In this document: piece by piece, positions 31,701 to 43,031 of the stretch | Layout: every line of letters starts with the position of its first letter | Numbering within the stretch: the stretch's first letter is position 1 | From: Petrosia ficiformis | Lineage: Eukaryota; Porifera; Demospongiae; Haplosclerida; Petrosiidae | Assembly (NCBI GenBank): GCA_947044365.1 | Contig: OX345645.1 | Coordinates: forward strand, 5,771,741 to 5,835,740 | Direction: 5' to 3' | Length of the DNA: 64,000 nt | Translations under genes and position numbers: made by a program | Notes under the pieces: generated by a model | Seen by the model: the letters and a program-made list of their open reading frames with translations, nothing else | Database searches by the model: none | What the model was told of the DNA's origin: nothing

Positions 31701-34700
31701 TTAATACCACCGTTACTATAGTATACATGGATACTCTGACACAAGGGGTATATATGGGTATGAGTACATGTACGGTACATGTAATACCACCGTTACTATA
31801 GTATACATGGATACTCTGACACAAGGGGTATATACATGTGTATGGGTATGAGTACATGTACGGTACATGTAATACCACCATTGCTAGTATATTGTATACA
31901 CACTACACGAAAATTCATGTGTCTAGCATGCTAGCAAAAGGCGCAAACAAACACATACACAACAAACAAATAAGCAGCCACAACGACTTCATTAAACATT
32001 ACTATGGCTTAGAAAAATAATCAGCCACAATAGCTTAGAAAATAGGCAGCCACAATGGCTTAGAAAATGAACAGCCACAATGGCTTAGAAAATGAGGAAA
32101 AATTGAACACTGAATGCCCAGTCTTGAGAACCGGGAATGGTGGGTTAAAGATCTTGTACATGTACATGTGTTGTATATTGTATACCAGTACATGTATATG
32201 TCTGTTGTGTACACACTACATGTACATATTTACATGTACATGTATGTACATGTACTTATACAGTACATATACAGTATGTACCTACAAAGTACATGTATAC
32301 ATACACAACATGTAGTTACATGTACATTTGTACATGTACATAATATTATATACGTATGTACCTACACAGTACATGTACATGTATATTGTGTACACAGTAC
32401 ATGTACATATTTACATGTACACATGTATGTACCTATACAGTATATTATACAGTATGTCCATACACATAGGTACATGTATACATGTATGTACCTACATACA
32501 TGTAGTACATATTCTATACCAAGTACATGTACATGTACATATATATGTTCTTTGGGTGTGTCTGAAGAATGAAATGTCCCTACCTTATTTCAGGTTTGTG
32601 ACATTTCAACACAATGCACTTTCATATTTTTACATATGCAATGAGCTGTGTGGTGCATGCATTATATTTATGTACATGTACCTGTATGTCTGTACATCTA
32701 CATATGTACATTTGTACATATACATGTAGCATTGTATTTATGTACATGTACACGTATGTATGTACACATGTACATTTGTACATTTACATGTACATGCATA
32801 TATGTACATGTAAGTACATATGTACATTTGTACATGTATGTATAATTATATTTTTTTTTTAGGTAGTCAATTGTTTAGGAATGTATTCTTCTCCCTCATC
32901 TATCTATCATTTATTTTCATTTGATTATGCCCGAGTGTTGAGGAACAAGAAAGATAATGTAATTACTGCAGGTAATTAATAATAATATTATAAAACAAAG
33001 TTGTCAACCTGTTTCCTGATTTTATCATAAACTATTGCACATATACATATGTACATATGTACATGTATATGTACACATGTTACAGGAGATATACATGTAG
33101 AAAGAAAGAAAGAAAGACACCTGAGGCAATGGAAAAATGTAAAATGAGAGTTTCCTCAGGTGAGATTCGAACCCACAACACTCGTACAGTAGTGATACTT
33201 TCTTCCTGCTGGGCAAGCTTGCATTCCTTTATACATACATGTACATGCCACACCCATTAACTGATGAAGCTACAGAATTACATGTACAATCTACATGTAC
33301 ACATGTACATATTGTATACATATATACTGTATGTACATTAACCCACATAAATGCTATGATGGGGATCATAATTACAATTTAATATAAACAAAAACATATA
33401 ATTCCCTGTATAAATAGTATATCATGTACATGTAGTATTCGGACCCTGCCAGCTGAGCTGCCTTGGTAGCTCAGTTGGTAGAGCATCTGTCTGGAATACA
33501 GAGTGTCGTGCCAGCAAAAGGCGTAGCAACAAATACCAGACGACAACCAAGCAGCCACCATTGCTTAGAAATGAGCAGCCAACATGGCTTACAAAAATTC
33601 GAAGTAAAAATGGAACACTGTATACCCAGTCTTGAGAACCAGGAATGGTGGCATAAAGATCTTTGATAGCTAGCCAACTCTCCCCACTCATCCAGTGTCC
33701 ACATGATAATAATAATAAAATAGTATAATTATATAACAAATACGCAACTATAATGCATAATGGAACTCACAAACAAAGAAGAGAAGCACAGAACTGCCAT
33801 AAACTTTAAGTTGGTCATAAGACCTGAGCTATACTAAGCACCTGCTCTTATAAAACCAACTGGCAATCATTAAGTACACATGTATTATATACATGTACAT
33901 GTATGTACATATACAGTATTACAGTACATGTACAGTGCATGTACAGTACATGTACTATACATGTATAGTACATGTACATGTACAGTACATGTATTGTACA
34001 TGTACAGTACATGTATAGTACAGTGCATGTATAGTACAGTACGTGTATAGTACATGTATAGTACATGTACTGTACATAGTACATATACAGTACATGTACA
34101 TTACATGTACTGTATATGTACATATGCATTACATGTACAGTGCACATACAGTAGATGTATTCATTGTATTGTACATGTATGTACATGTGTAGTACACATG
34201 TACATGTACATGTACTGTATATGTACATTGTGTACATATACAGTACATGTACAATGCACTTTCAGTACATGTACTATACATGTATAGTACATGTACTGTA
34301 CATGTATAGTACATGTACAGTACACGTATAGTAGATATACGGTACACCTACAGTACATGTGCTGTATATGTACATATACAGTACATGTACAGTGCACATG
34401 TACATGTACTGTACAGTACATGTATAGTACATATACAGTTCATGTAGTTGATAATTTATTGAATATTTCATATCATTATAGATCCTGTCTTCGTTTGGCC
34501 AGTGAAATAGTGAATACAATGTTTAATAAGAGAACATGTTGTCTACTTCTAGGTATGTATATACTGTATATACATGTACATATATAACTATGTCTGCTAA
34601 TGTGGGTGTGTATGTGAAGTTTGAAAATGAAATTAGCATCTAATAGAATCCTTCTCTAAACCTTAATACATGTACATACAATGTACATGCACAATCAGTG

Positions 34701-36071
34701 AATATTGTATGAATCCTAGGACACCCCGTCTAAAATTAAGTAATAATATAAAACGACCGCCGTTGGGACGGGACCCTCGCCTATGTGCCAAAGTATTACA
34801 AACTACAATTTTTTTTTCTAAATATAATATGCCAAAAGATTATAATTATTATCATTGCTCATTTGTATGGTCATATAATAATAAAAACGTTTACTTCAGA
34901 TTGTTTAGTTTATGTGTATAAAACATATAAAGTGTACTGGTATGTTAGTTTTTAATATTATAATTATATAAACTAATATGTCAGTACTTATTACTTTATA
35001 ACTGAAAGATTTTAGTATGATTATACTAGTCCATATTATAAGTCTTACATTTTAGTCTTTGTTTTATCTCAATGAGTCTTGTGAAATATTCTGCAAAGAG
35101 AGCCTACACAGTACAGGTCATCAAAACTGCTGACGTTTGACTCACATGCACAGCACATGACTTGAAAATTTGAAATAGGCGGAGCTTGAAAGTAATGGAG
35201 AATGCTTGGAGCTAGTGCTCGATGTTGAAGCAACCACTACCCAAATTGTGTTTGCTGTTATGTAGTGCTTTGCTATCGATAGTCATGATACAGGAGTATT
35301 TATCTTTTGATGTGTCTGGAAACAGTAACCGTGAGTTATAAAGATTGTGATAACTTTATAACCGAAGAGTTTTAGCAAAAGCCTCTTGTTATTTTTGATC
35401 CTTGTATAATTTGAAGTCTGCCAGTAGCTCGTTGGAGCCACCAATGTTCGTAGTTTTCCCAAAATTTAGCACAGACACACAATATGATTACCGTACCCTT
35501 CCGCCTACGCTTCGCGGCGAGGGTAATAGTGTATATGCATGACAGTATATGTCAATAAAATGTCACCATACAGTAAAGTACATGTAATTACCCTAATTCT
35601 ACTGTCAGTATAGTATAGTAATTACTGTCTCACTACTGTGGTGTTCTATTGACATGTACTGTAATAATTACTGTTAAAACTGTTGAACTACTGTAGTGTG
35701 GAAATGAAACTAATGAGTAATTACTGTACTGTACTGTATGGTGACTTTTTAATGATATATATTGTACATGTATTTATATCCATTCTGTGGTACATGTATT
35801 ATAAGTTTCTATGCTCACAGGGATGACCTCACTATAAAGTGTAATTCAGACATACAAGAATGAATATTCTCTTGTATTTACTACAGGTGTAACAGATAGA
35901 GATTTATCATGTGTTGTGTCCTCACTGGTCCAGTTGATGTGTGATTCACATTACCGTACAATCACTGGTTTAGAATCACTTGTTCAAAAAGAATGGATAG
36001 CAATGGGACATCCCTTTACTGATAGAAGTGGACTAGTAACTGAATATTCTACAGAAGATGATGAAGGAAAA
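28699..36071 (+). CDS. myotubularin-related pseudophosphatase-like gene (MTMR10/11/12 type), copy 1, incomplete
   Basis: Recognised exons: 28699-28777, 29425-29573, 30112-30191, 32863-32971, 34482-34552, 35887-36071. They cover an N-terminal leader, the PH-GRAM start (VLVGHAPNT, GTLFITNYQLCF), and a phosphatase-like part with RDLSCVVSSLVQL and YRTITGLESLVQKEW...GHPF. The CX5R active-site loop is absent; RDLSC takes its place, as in the inactive MTMR10-12 group, which act as adaptors of active phosphoinositide 3-phosphatases. Phase gaps between 29573/30112 and 32971/34482 show that exons are missed or lost. Nothing after 36071 is recognisable until the possible terminal exon at 43291. It may be a live gene with large repeat-filled introns or a broken copy. 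Confidence 0.65.
29038..29272. mobile_element. MITE with GGGCATCTCCAAACTGAAA termini
   Basis: Left end GGGCATCTCCAAACTGAAA and right end TTTCAGTTTGGAGATGCCC are perfect inverse. It lies in intron 1 of the myotubularin-like copy 1 and is absent from copy 2, so it is a post-duplication insertion. The target duplication is unclear. The antisense ORF of 116 aa over it has no recognised family. Confidence 0.75.
29425..29573 (+). CDS. myotubularin-like copy 1, exon 2 (PH-GRAM start)
   Basis: Acceptor TATATTTTCAG; 149 nt; donor GAAAAG|gtatat. Encodes GEVLVGHAPNTQ then IPDTITGTLFITNYQLCF, the first strands of the myotubularin PH-GRAM domain (E-x-x-G ... GTL-x-x-T-N-x-x-L-x-F). The joined phase with exon 1 is correct. 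It has a near-identical duplicate at 63622-63770. Confidence 0.8.
29910..30760. repeat. TACATG/TATG satellite in myotubularin-like introns
   Basis: ACATGTA-type short repeats fill most of 29910-30095 and 30200-30740, flanking exon 3 at 30112-30191. Similar blocks are at 31080-31370, 32150-32850, 33860-34440 and 40460-40970. All ORFs over them are Tyr/Cys/Met/Thr/His-rich by-products. Confidence 0.85.
30112..30191 (+). CDS. myotubularin-like copy 1, exon 3 (GRAM core)
   Basis: Acceptor TTTTACACAG; 80 nt; donor TGCAAG|gtatac. Encodes SSGKKRELKSKATMPKKISE then LEIICK. It matches the MTMR10-12 region in which a basic stretch precedes a strand ending in hydrophobic-CK. It starts in phase 1 while exon 2 ends in phase 0, so a piece is missing between them. 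Confidence 0.6.
31658..31880. repeat. three-copy tandem repeat, ~94-bp unit
   Basis: GGGTATGAGTACATGTACGG, TAATACCACCGTTACTATAG and ATACTCTGACACAAGGGG recur three times (the last copy partial), in an intron of the myotubularin-like gene. Confidence 0.75.
31918..32156 (+). repeat. dispersed repeat with CAGCCACAATGGCTTAGAAA tandem core
   Basis: Starts near CTAGCATGCTAGCAAAAGGC, then four copies of a ~24-bp CAGCCACAATGGCTTAGAAAA unit, then GAACACTGAATGCCCAGTCT and GAGAACCGGGAATGGTGG. The same body follows the truncated SINE head at 33511-33663, and an inverted copy lies at 40215-40362. Probably a SINE-like or other retroposed family. Confidence 0.65.
32863..32971 (+). CDS. myotubularin-like copy 1, internal exon
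   Basis: The acceptor after a T10 tract (TTTTTTTTTTAG) and donor ACTGCAG|gtaatt enclose 109 nt, open in phase 0. They encode VVNCLGMYSSPSSIYHLFSF then DYARV. By position this follows the ...IICK end of the previous exon, as the end of the GRAM domain and the start of the linker would. The family match is modest. Confidence 0.55.
33100..33225 (-). mobile_element. tRNA-derived SINE (family 1), diverged minus copy
   Basis: Plus-strand (GAAA)n, then CACCTGAGGCAATGGAAAAA, then CCTCAGGTGAGATTCGAACC (inverse of the B box). The A-box end is degraded. Located in an intron of the myotubularin-like gene. Confidence 0.6.
33435..33663 (+). mobile_element. composite retroposon: SINE head joined to the 31918-type body
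   Basis: 33435-33510 is the family 1 SINE head (A box TAGCTCAGTTGG). It is cut just before the B box at GAGTGTCGTG and continues directly into the GCAAAAGGCG...CAGCCA body found alone at 31918-32156. This is either template switching between two retroposons or an insertion at the junction. Confidence 0.6.
34482..34552 (+). CDS. myotubularin-like copy 1, exon before the former active site
   Basis: Acceptor TATCATTATAG; 71 nt; donor CTTCTAG|gtatgt. Encodes SCLRLASEIVNTMFNKRTCC then LLL. It joins in correct phase to the exon at 35887. Active myotubularins have the HCSDGWDRT loop across this junction. Confidence 0.65.
35887..36071 (+). CDS. myotubularin-like copy 1, phosphatase-fold exon without CX5R
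   Basis: Acceptor TTTACTACAG; 185 nt; likely donor GGAAAA|gttagt. Encodes GVTDRDLSCVVSSLVQL, then CDSHYRTITGLESLVQKEWI and GHPFTDR. The YRTI-G-E-LV-KEW-GH-F order is diagnostic for myotubularins. RDLSC replaces the DGWDRT that would supply the catalytic arginine, as in MTMR10/11/12, which points to a catalytically inactive member. Downstream exons that normally encode the rest of the fold were not found. Confidence 0.8.
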
Positions 36072-36229
36072 GTTAGTTACTATACACTTAGTACTGTAGT
36101 TATGACTGAATTTACGGTGACCTTTTCTCAGAGAATAAGTTTGCTGAATTACTTATGTACATGTACATGTACTGTATGTATGGCTCCTAAATAGCATTGT
36201 TAATTGACAAGTACATGTACATGTACACA

Positions 36230-36543
36230 CATGTACATGTGTATATAGACTCCTCAATGGTATTGTTAATTTACAACTACACAGGTACATGTACTAATGG
36301 AATCTACATGAAACTCAATAGTATTGTCAATTTATAACCCTACATGTACATGTACAAGTATACATGTACTAATGGAATCTACATGTACTCGATAGTATTG
36401 TCAATTTATAACCCTACATGTACAAGTACACATGTGCATGTAATAATGGATCTACATGTACTCGATAGTATTGTCAATTTATAACCCTACAGGTACTAGT
36501 ACACATGTGCATGTAATAATGGAATCTACATGTACTCGATAGT
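36230..36543. repeat. minisatellite, ~75-80-bp unit, left block
   Basis: About four copies of a unit with AATAGTATTGTCAATTTATA, ACCCTACATGTAC and TAATGGAATCTACATGTACT. It continues at 38629-39300 on the other side of the Penelope-like element. The short ORFs in it are not genes. Confidence 0.8.
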
Positions 36544-36648
36544 GTCTAAGAGTTTGTTTATCATGTTGTAGTAATTTCAACGAGGTTTAGTTGAGCATTG
36601 ACATGATAGTTGATTTTATTATTATTATTAAAAAGATAATAACAATTA

Positions 36649-36676
36649 GACGTTTCGGCTCGAAAGCCTTCGTCAG
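36649..36676 (-). ncRNA. candidate hammerhead-ribozyme core of the Penelope-like element
   Basis: The minus strand reads CTGACGA, a four-pair stem GGCT/AGCC closed by TTCG, then CGAAACGTC. CUGANGA - stem II - GAAA is the hammerhead core, and Penelope-like elements are known to carry such motifs. Here helix III would be nearly absent and helix I was not verified, so self-cleavage is uncertain. Confidence 0.35.
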
Positions 36677-36972
36677 TAATGAAAAAGGAAAGAAATACAC
36701 AGGTTTATATAGAAACTCAAACATACATGAAAGGTGTCAAGAAACAAAAAAGGGTTGTAAACAACCTTCTAAACTGTTCCAACAATAAAAACAGACATGC
36801 TGTAGAGGTATCTAAATCGTTCCAACATGTATTATGTGGTGTCAAAACTGTTCTAAAATAGAAACAGACATACATGTACATGATAGGTATCTAAAAGTTC
36901 CAAAAGGAATATTTACATACATAGACAGTCCCAGAAGAGACAAACGGTACCAGATGAGAGCAAACAGTACTA

Positions 36973-37560
36973 TCAAGGTATGACAGTCGTTTGAGCTTGG
37001 TGGGTGTGGTCACTCGGAAAAGAGGAGTGGTTTGACAAAATGGCTGCCCAAGTAGGATTGATGTAGATGCCAGGATCTGTGTTGAGACAATTAGGAGTGG
37101 TTCTGATGAGGATGGATTCTCTTAACTTCCTCCGTTGAAGGTTTTCTTCTGTTAGGAGGATGATACTATTGTCCCATAAGATTCTGTGTCTGGTCTCATG
37201 AACATGAACAGAGATGGCGTTTCTTGGGTCTCCTATTTTAATAGCTCTTTTATGTTCCAGTAATCTGGTCTTCAGAGAGCGTCCTGTTTCTCCAATATAA
37301 GTTCTTCTGCACTCACAAGGGATGCTATAGACAACTCCAACCTTCTCCATGGGAGGAGTGGGGATCTTAAGATGTGATAGAGATGTACGTAATGTTCTTT
37401 TAGAAGAGAAGGCGATTCTCACATCTAATTTTTTGCAAGAGGTAGATATATTTTCACTCAGGCCAGGTATGTATGGTAGTACTAATGTTTTCTTATCTTC
37501 TTTGGTAGGTTGTTCACCATAGGTAATGCCTGTTTTTTTCTTTATATTTAGCAGGGACTC
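36973..37560 (-). pseudogene. Penelope-like C-terminus with GIY-YIG endonuclease
   Basis: The open part 37422-36973 contains GVVYSIPCECRRTYIGETGR then LKTRLLEHKRAI, the GIY-YIG core with the second motif as TYIG and the following catalytic Arg. It ends with an Asn/Pro-rich tail. It is separated from the RT frame by frameshifts around 37430-37560. In an intact element it would be fused C-terminal to the RT and nick DNA for target-primed reverse transcription. Confidence 0.8.
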
Positions 37561-38628
37561 GATCTTGTTTGCAAGTACCCAATGGATGTGAAAACATTTT
37601 TTAGTTGATTGGTCTCTGTCCTGTATCCTTCTTCGTTACAAATCCTTTTTGCTCTTGTTTCCAGACATTTGACAATGCCCATCTTAACTTTTGGATGGTG
37701 ATTAGATCTATAGTTAAGGTAATTGTTTGTGTGGGTCGGTTTCCTATAGATGTCAGTATGTAGTTTGTTTTCTCTCCTTTCCACTAGGACGTCAAGAATG
37801 GGATCTTCTGGTTGTCCTCCTTCTCCATTGTGAATTGGATTCTATGATGTAGGCCATTTAGATGTTTCAAAAATTCATCAAGATGTTCTTCGCCATGTTG
37901 CCACAGTACGAAAGTGTCATCGACATATCTAAGCCAAAGTTTAGGGCTTAGATCAGCTGTTGTTATTGCTGTCTGTTCGAAATCTTCCATAAAAATGTTG
38001 GCTATGACAGGAGACAAGGGTGAGCCCATGGCTGTACCGTCCTTCTGTTCGTAGAAGTCATCTTTAAATCTGAAATAAGTGGATCTCAAACAAATTTCAG
38101 TTAGGCTGCATATGTCATCCACAGATAATGATGTACGTTCTTCCAGTTCCTTGTCTACATATAGTCTATCCTTAATGATGGTGAGAGAGTCTTCAATGGG
38201 AACCATGGTGAAGAGGCTTTTAACATCAAAACTGATCATTCTATCCATCATGTCTAGATGTAGTGTAGATATTTTATTGACAAAGTGGGTAGAGTTACGA
38301 ATGTAAGAGTTCGTATTTCCAACTAGCGGCGACAGGATGTAGCAAAGGTGTTTCGCTAGGTGGTATGTGGGGGAGCCAATAGTACAGACTATAGGACGTA
38401 GAGGGGTGTTGTCCTTGTGAATTTTTGGCAGACCATAGATCTGTGGGGATTTGGAATGCTGTGGAGAAAGTTTCTTCCGTAGTGGAGTAGGCATTTTTCC
38501 ATCTCTTTCGATTTTGATTAAATGATCTTTGTCTCTTTTCTCAATTTTTGCAGTTGGGTCTTTTTTCAGTTTGGCATAGTCCTCACATCCTAGAAGGTCC
38601 ATCATTTTTTGATCGTAAACTGCTCTGT
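37548..38628 (-). pseudogene. Penelope-like reverse transcriptase (frameshifted)
   Basis: 38605-37784 encodes about 270 residues: KIHKDNTPLRPIVCTIGSPT, SFDVKSLFTMVP (first catalytic Asp), GTAMGSPLSPVIANIFME and LRYVDDTF (catalytic YVDD), ending in IPFLTS and a stop. The following frame 37784-37548 continues with TDIYRKPTHTNNYLNYRSNHHP, a typical sequence after the palm of Penelope RTs. A shift near 37784 therefore breaks the gene. The N-terminus is missing. Confidence 0.85.
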
Positions 38629-39300
38629 CGATAGTATTGTCAATTTATAACCCTACATGTACTAGTACACATGTGCATGTAATAATGGAATCTACATGTA
38701 CTCAATAGTATTGTCAATTTATAACCCTACATGTGTACATGTACAAGTACACATGTGCATATAATAATGGAATCTACATGTACTCAATTGTATTGTCAAT
38801 TTATAACCCTACATGTACAAGTACACATGTGCATAATTATAATAATGGAATCTACATGTACTCAATAGTGTTGTCAATTTATAACCCTACATGTACATGT
38901 ACAAGTACACATGTACATGTAATACTGGAATCTACATGTACTCGATAGTATTGTCAATTTATAACCCTACATGTACAAGTACACATGTGCATGTAATAAT
39001 GGAATCTACATGTACTCAATTGTATTGTCAATTTATAACCCTACATGTACAAGTACACATGTGCATAATTATAATAATGGAATCTACATGTACTCAATAG
39101 TATTGTCAATTTATAACCCTACATGTGTACATGTACTAGTACACATGTGCATGTAATAATGGAATCTACATGTACTCAATAGTATTGTCAATTTATAACC
39201 CTACATGTGTACATGTACTAGTACACATGTGCATGTAATAATGGAATCTACATGTACTCAATAGTATTGTCAATTTACATTGTGCATGTACAAGTACACA
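38629..39300. repeat. minisatellite, ~75-80-bp unit, right block
   Basis: About eight copies of the unit described at 36230-36543. ATGTACAAGTACACATGTGC alternates with variants having ACTAG or CATAATTATAATAATGG, so copies fall into sub-types that repeat in pairs (38736-38860 resembles 38975-39100). Confidence 0.85.
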
Positions 39301-39598
39301 TATACAGTAGCCCTCAAAAAAAGTTTACGTTATGTAAGAGTAGTACATTGGTGATACGTGTGTAATATGGTTGATACTACATTCACAAGCACTACGTAGT
39401 GTCATTTAATTACACATGAATAACGCAAATTATATATAATTTTTAATAATCATGATTAATAATTATTCTTATTAGGCCTATTGAAATGGCAGCAAATGTA
39501 ATAATGGAATCTACATATACATGTACTCAATAGTATTTTAGGTGTTGGTAGTCATAAAAACACTAGATATGAATAGGTACACAATGTACATGTATGTG

Positions 39599-39727
39599 TG
39601 TATTCAAACTTATCTGTATATATTACCAGAGATTTCAGCTCCAATTGAAATGTATAGGTGACAATTTTTTTTCCATGCCATCCCTACATAGATAGTACTA
39701 CCGTACTCTCTGATAAAAAGTACACAT
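39599..39727 (-). repeat. dispersed repeat, inverse of 7984-8110
   Basis: Contains the inverse of CAGAGAGTACGGTAGTACT, ATGTAGGGATGGCA and GAGCTGAAATCTCTGGTAAT. Sits between minisatellite remnants. Confidence 0.55.
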
Positions 39728-40214
39728 GTACAAGTATACATGTACTTAAACTCGTCAATAGTATTGTCAATTTACATGTACATGTACACAATTATACTAT
39801 AATCCTCAAGGAGCTTATAAATAGTGAACCCAGAAAGGAGTGTCCAAATACTTCCAGAGTTACATTATAGCAAAGTGTCTAATTAAGTGCATGTGATCAT
39901 GTGTACACCTACATGAACTACCTAATATGGTAAATGCAGTTTGATGCTCCTTTGTTGATTCACCACTCATAACCTCATGTCAGTTTAATAGTACACATGT
40001 GCACATGTACACGTCTACATGTACATAAATCCTATTTGGCAAGTGATGTTCATTATTATACATAATTATATACACATGTATTAAACTAGCAACAACCAAT
40101 AGTAGTACTTTGTGTAATTTATACCTATTGTACATGTACATGTATATGTAATACATACTGCACATGTACATGGAGAAGTACATGTACATGTACATATAGA
40201 GGTACAATACATGT

Positions 40215-40362
40215 ACATTTTCTAAGCCATTGTGGCTGATTATTTTTCTAAGCCATAGTGGCTGTTCTAATGTTTAATGAAGCCGTTGTGGCTGCTTGTT
40301 TGTTTGTTGTGTGTGTGTTTGTTTGCGCCTTTTGCTAGCATGCTAGACACATGAATTTTCAT
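40215..40362 (-). repeat. dispersed repeat, inverse of 31918-32156
   Basis: The minus strand carries CTAGCATGCTAGCAAAAGGC, then CAGCCACAACGGC and CAGCCACTATGGCTTAGAAA. The ends ATTTTCATGTAC / ATTCATGTGTCTAGC match the copy at 31910-31930. Confidence 0.6.
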
Positions 40363-41543
40363 GTACATGTATATGTACACACTCTGCTTTGGGTATTTAG
40401 TAAGAACACACATTCATTGTATGATAAAGGAGGAAAGGGTGATCTTGTACATGTAACTTGTTTCATCTACTCCTGTTTTGTATATACATGTACATGTATA
40501 CATATATACATGTATGTACATGTACATTTACATACATGTATATAGTACATGTACCATGGTTCATATACAAAAATGTACATGTATATGTCCTTATACAGTA
40601 CCAGGGTTCATGTACATGCACATGTATATGTCCTTATACAATACCATGGTTCATGTACATGTACATGTCCTTATACAGTACCAGGGTACATGTCCTTAAT
40701 TATATAGCACCAGGGTTTATGTACATGTACATGTACATGTACATTTGTATATGTCCTTATACAGTACCAAGGTTTATGTACAGGTACATGTCCTTATACA
40801 GCAGGGTTTATGTATACATGTGTGTATGTACGTGTATGTGTGTACATTGTATGTATGTATGTATGTACATTTTATGTATGAATGTATCAATTTACTTATG
40901 TATGTATGTACAGGTGTATGTACATGTATATACAGTGTATGTACACTGTACATGTACATGTATGTATGTTAGATTCTATTCTACTAGCAGCTCATATTAT
41001 GCTGATTATACTAGAGAGGTAGAATGATAAAAGAAAAGACAATATAGATGATGATGAAGACTCTTTTCTGATACAGGTGTTGTAACAAAGAGTTACTATT
41101 TCTGTTTTGTGTTACAACTGCTTGTAGTTGTAATCTAACTTGATTCTGAAAGGTCTAATAGTACCTCTGATATTAGTAGTACCTCTTGAGATACTGAAGA
41201 TACTAGACATGATACTAGATAATTACATAATATAACATACATTATGTGTCATTCTGTATAATGTAACAATGTATTGTATTGTGAATTTGGGATACACCAT
41301 GCTGATGAGACCCAATAGGTCGAAACAATCTGATCAGATTGTCCATGGTTTGCCCATCACAAATACAAAATCTAGTCCACTCACTACCTACAACTGAAGA
41401 TACAGATACTAGTAACTTCAACTAATGGCTGAACGTGAATCTATTTTTAAGGGAAGCATTTGACCAGGGCCTACACAGTTTTTATATTAATATGTAAGTA
41501 GAGTTATTCATAATATAATCTAGTATAATGATTAGTTGAATTA

Positions 41544-41759
41544 AGCCTGGTTCACAATATGACGCAAGGCTTTGCGTTGCATAGGTGTGTTGAATTGTGA
41601 AAATGATTATTTTAATGCCGTCAGACGCAACGTAACGCAAGAATAGGATCTGATTCTATCTTTGCGTCAGCTGTGTTGCGTTTGACCAATCAGTTTTTAG
41701 AATTTTATCACAACGCAACTGACGCAAAGCAAGGCTTGCGTCATATTGTGAACCAGGCT
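41544..41759. mobile_element. PIF/Harbinger-type MITE with TTA target duplication
   Basis: 216 bp with near-perfect ~27-bp inverted termini AGCCTGGTTCACAATATGAC and its inverse. It is flanked by TTA on both sides (41541-41543, 41760-41762), the 3-bp target preference of PIF/Harbinger elements. The interior repeats GACGCAA/TTGCGTC. No ORF. Confidence 0.75.
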
Positions 41760-41930
41760 TTACTCATATTCTACTGTCATTATATTAATTATTATACTCA
41801 TATTCTACTGATAATTATATTCATATTATAATTTCATATACCTGCTCTACTATTATTAAATATTCTATCGTGGTTAGTTGTTAGAAAACTTAAACTGATC
41901 ATGTGACTTAGTTTAGAGTGTATTTAGTTA

Positions 41931-42079
41931 CCTAACTAAAAATGGCCAATTTTCATTTTAGTTAGTTATAGTTATTGCAGTAGACTTGTAATTTAGTTAT
42001 AGTTTAATTAACTAAAAGTCACAATGCCTTACTAAAAGGGATTTTAGTTATAGTTATAGTTAACTAAAACATCACTAAT
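41931..42079. repeat. TTAGTGTT-type element, truncated copy
   Basis: Shares TAACTAAAAATGGCCAATTT, CATTTTAGTTAGTTATAG and the AACTAAAACATCACTAA end with 2407-2692. The left end is missing. Confidence 0.6.
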
Positions 42080-42960
42080 ATGTATACATACATAGTTACA
42101 TACATATTTGCATGCATATTTGCATACATCAACGTACATGTAGTATTATATACACATGTAGATACAGACATACATGTACATACAAGTACATAAGTACATA
42201 CATAAATACACACATAATCGCATACATAGATACATACATACATACATACAGACATACATACATACATACATTTGTACATACATACATACCTACATGTACA
42301 TATGTACATACATGTACATACATACATGTACATACATGCACATGTACATACATAAATACACACATACACACATAATCGCATACATACATGTAGATACATA
42401 TACACACTTAGTCGCATAGATACACACACATACATACGTACATACCTACACACATAATCACATACATAGATACATACATACATACATAATCGCATACATA
42501 GATACATATACACACTTAGTCGCGTAGATACACACACATACATACGTACATACCTACACACATAATCACATACATAGATACATACATACATACATAAATA
42601 CATACATTTATACATAAATACATACATACTTACATAATTATATACATACATACATACATACACAATGTACATACTTGCACACATATACACATAGTCGCAT
42701 ACAAACAAACATACCTACATACATACATATGTACATACATGTACATACATTCATACACACATACATACATAAGTACATACATACATAAAAATGTACATAC
42801 ATACATAAATACATACACACTTAAATACATACACGTGTACATATATACATATATACATATACATATAATCGCATACATGCGTACATATACATGCATGTGC
42901 ATATACACCCGCATACATAGATACACACATACTCGCATACGTACATACATACATACACTA

Positions 42961-42994
<34 letters not shown>

Positions 42995-42996
42995 CA

Positions 42997-43031
<35 letters not shown>

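Larger units (their letters stand above)
36544..38628 (-). mobile_element. Penelope-like retroelement inserted in the minisatellite
   Basis: The element is flanked by CGATAGT on both sides (36537-36543 and 38629-38635), consistent with a 7-bp target duplication inside the 80-bp repeat, although the repeat itself also contains that motif. On minus it encodes an RT of the Penelope type followed by a GIY-YIG endonuclease domain. Its 5' end is truncated, since the RT starts abruptly. Near its 3' end lies a hammerhead-like sequence (36649-36676). Confidence 0.85.

Noticed and set aside
34054..34587. Overlapping Thr/Cys/Tyr/Val-rich ORFs
   Set aside because: ATGTACAGTACATG simple repeat in an intron of the myotubularin-like gene. 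The only coding piece here is the short exon 34482-34552.
36230..39300. CRISPR-like array of ~80-bp repeats
   Set aside because: The units abut without unique spacers, the sequence is eukaryotic, and no cas genes are present. It is a minisatellite.
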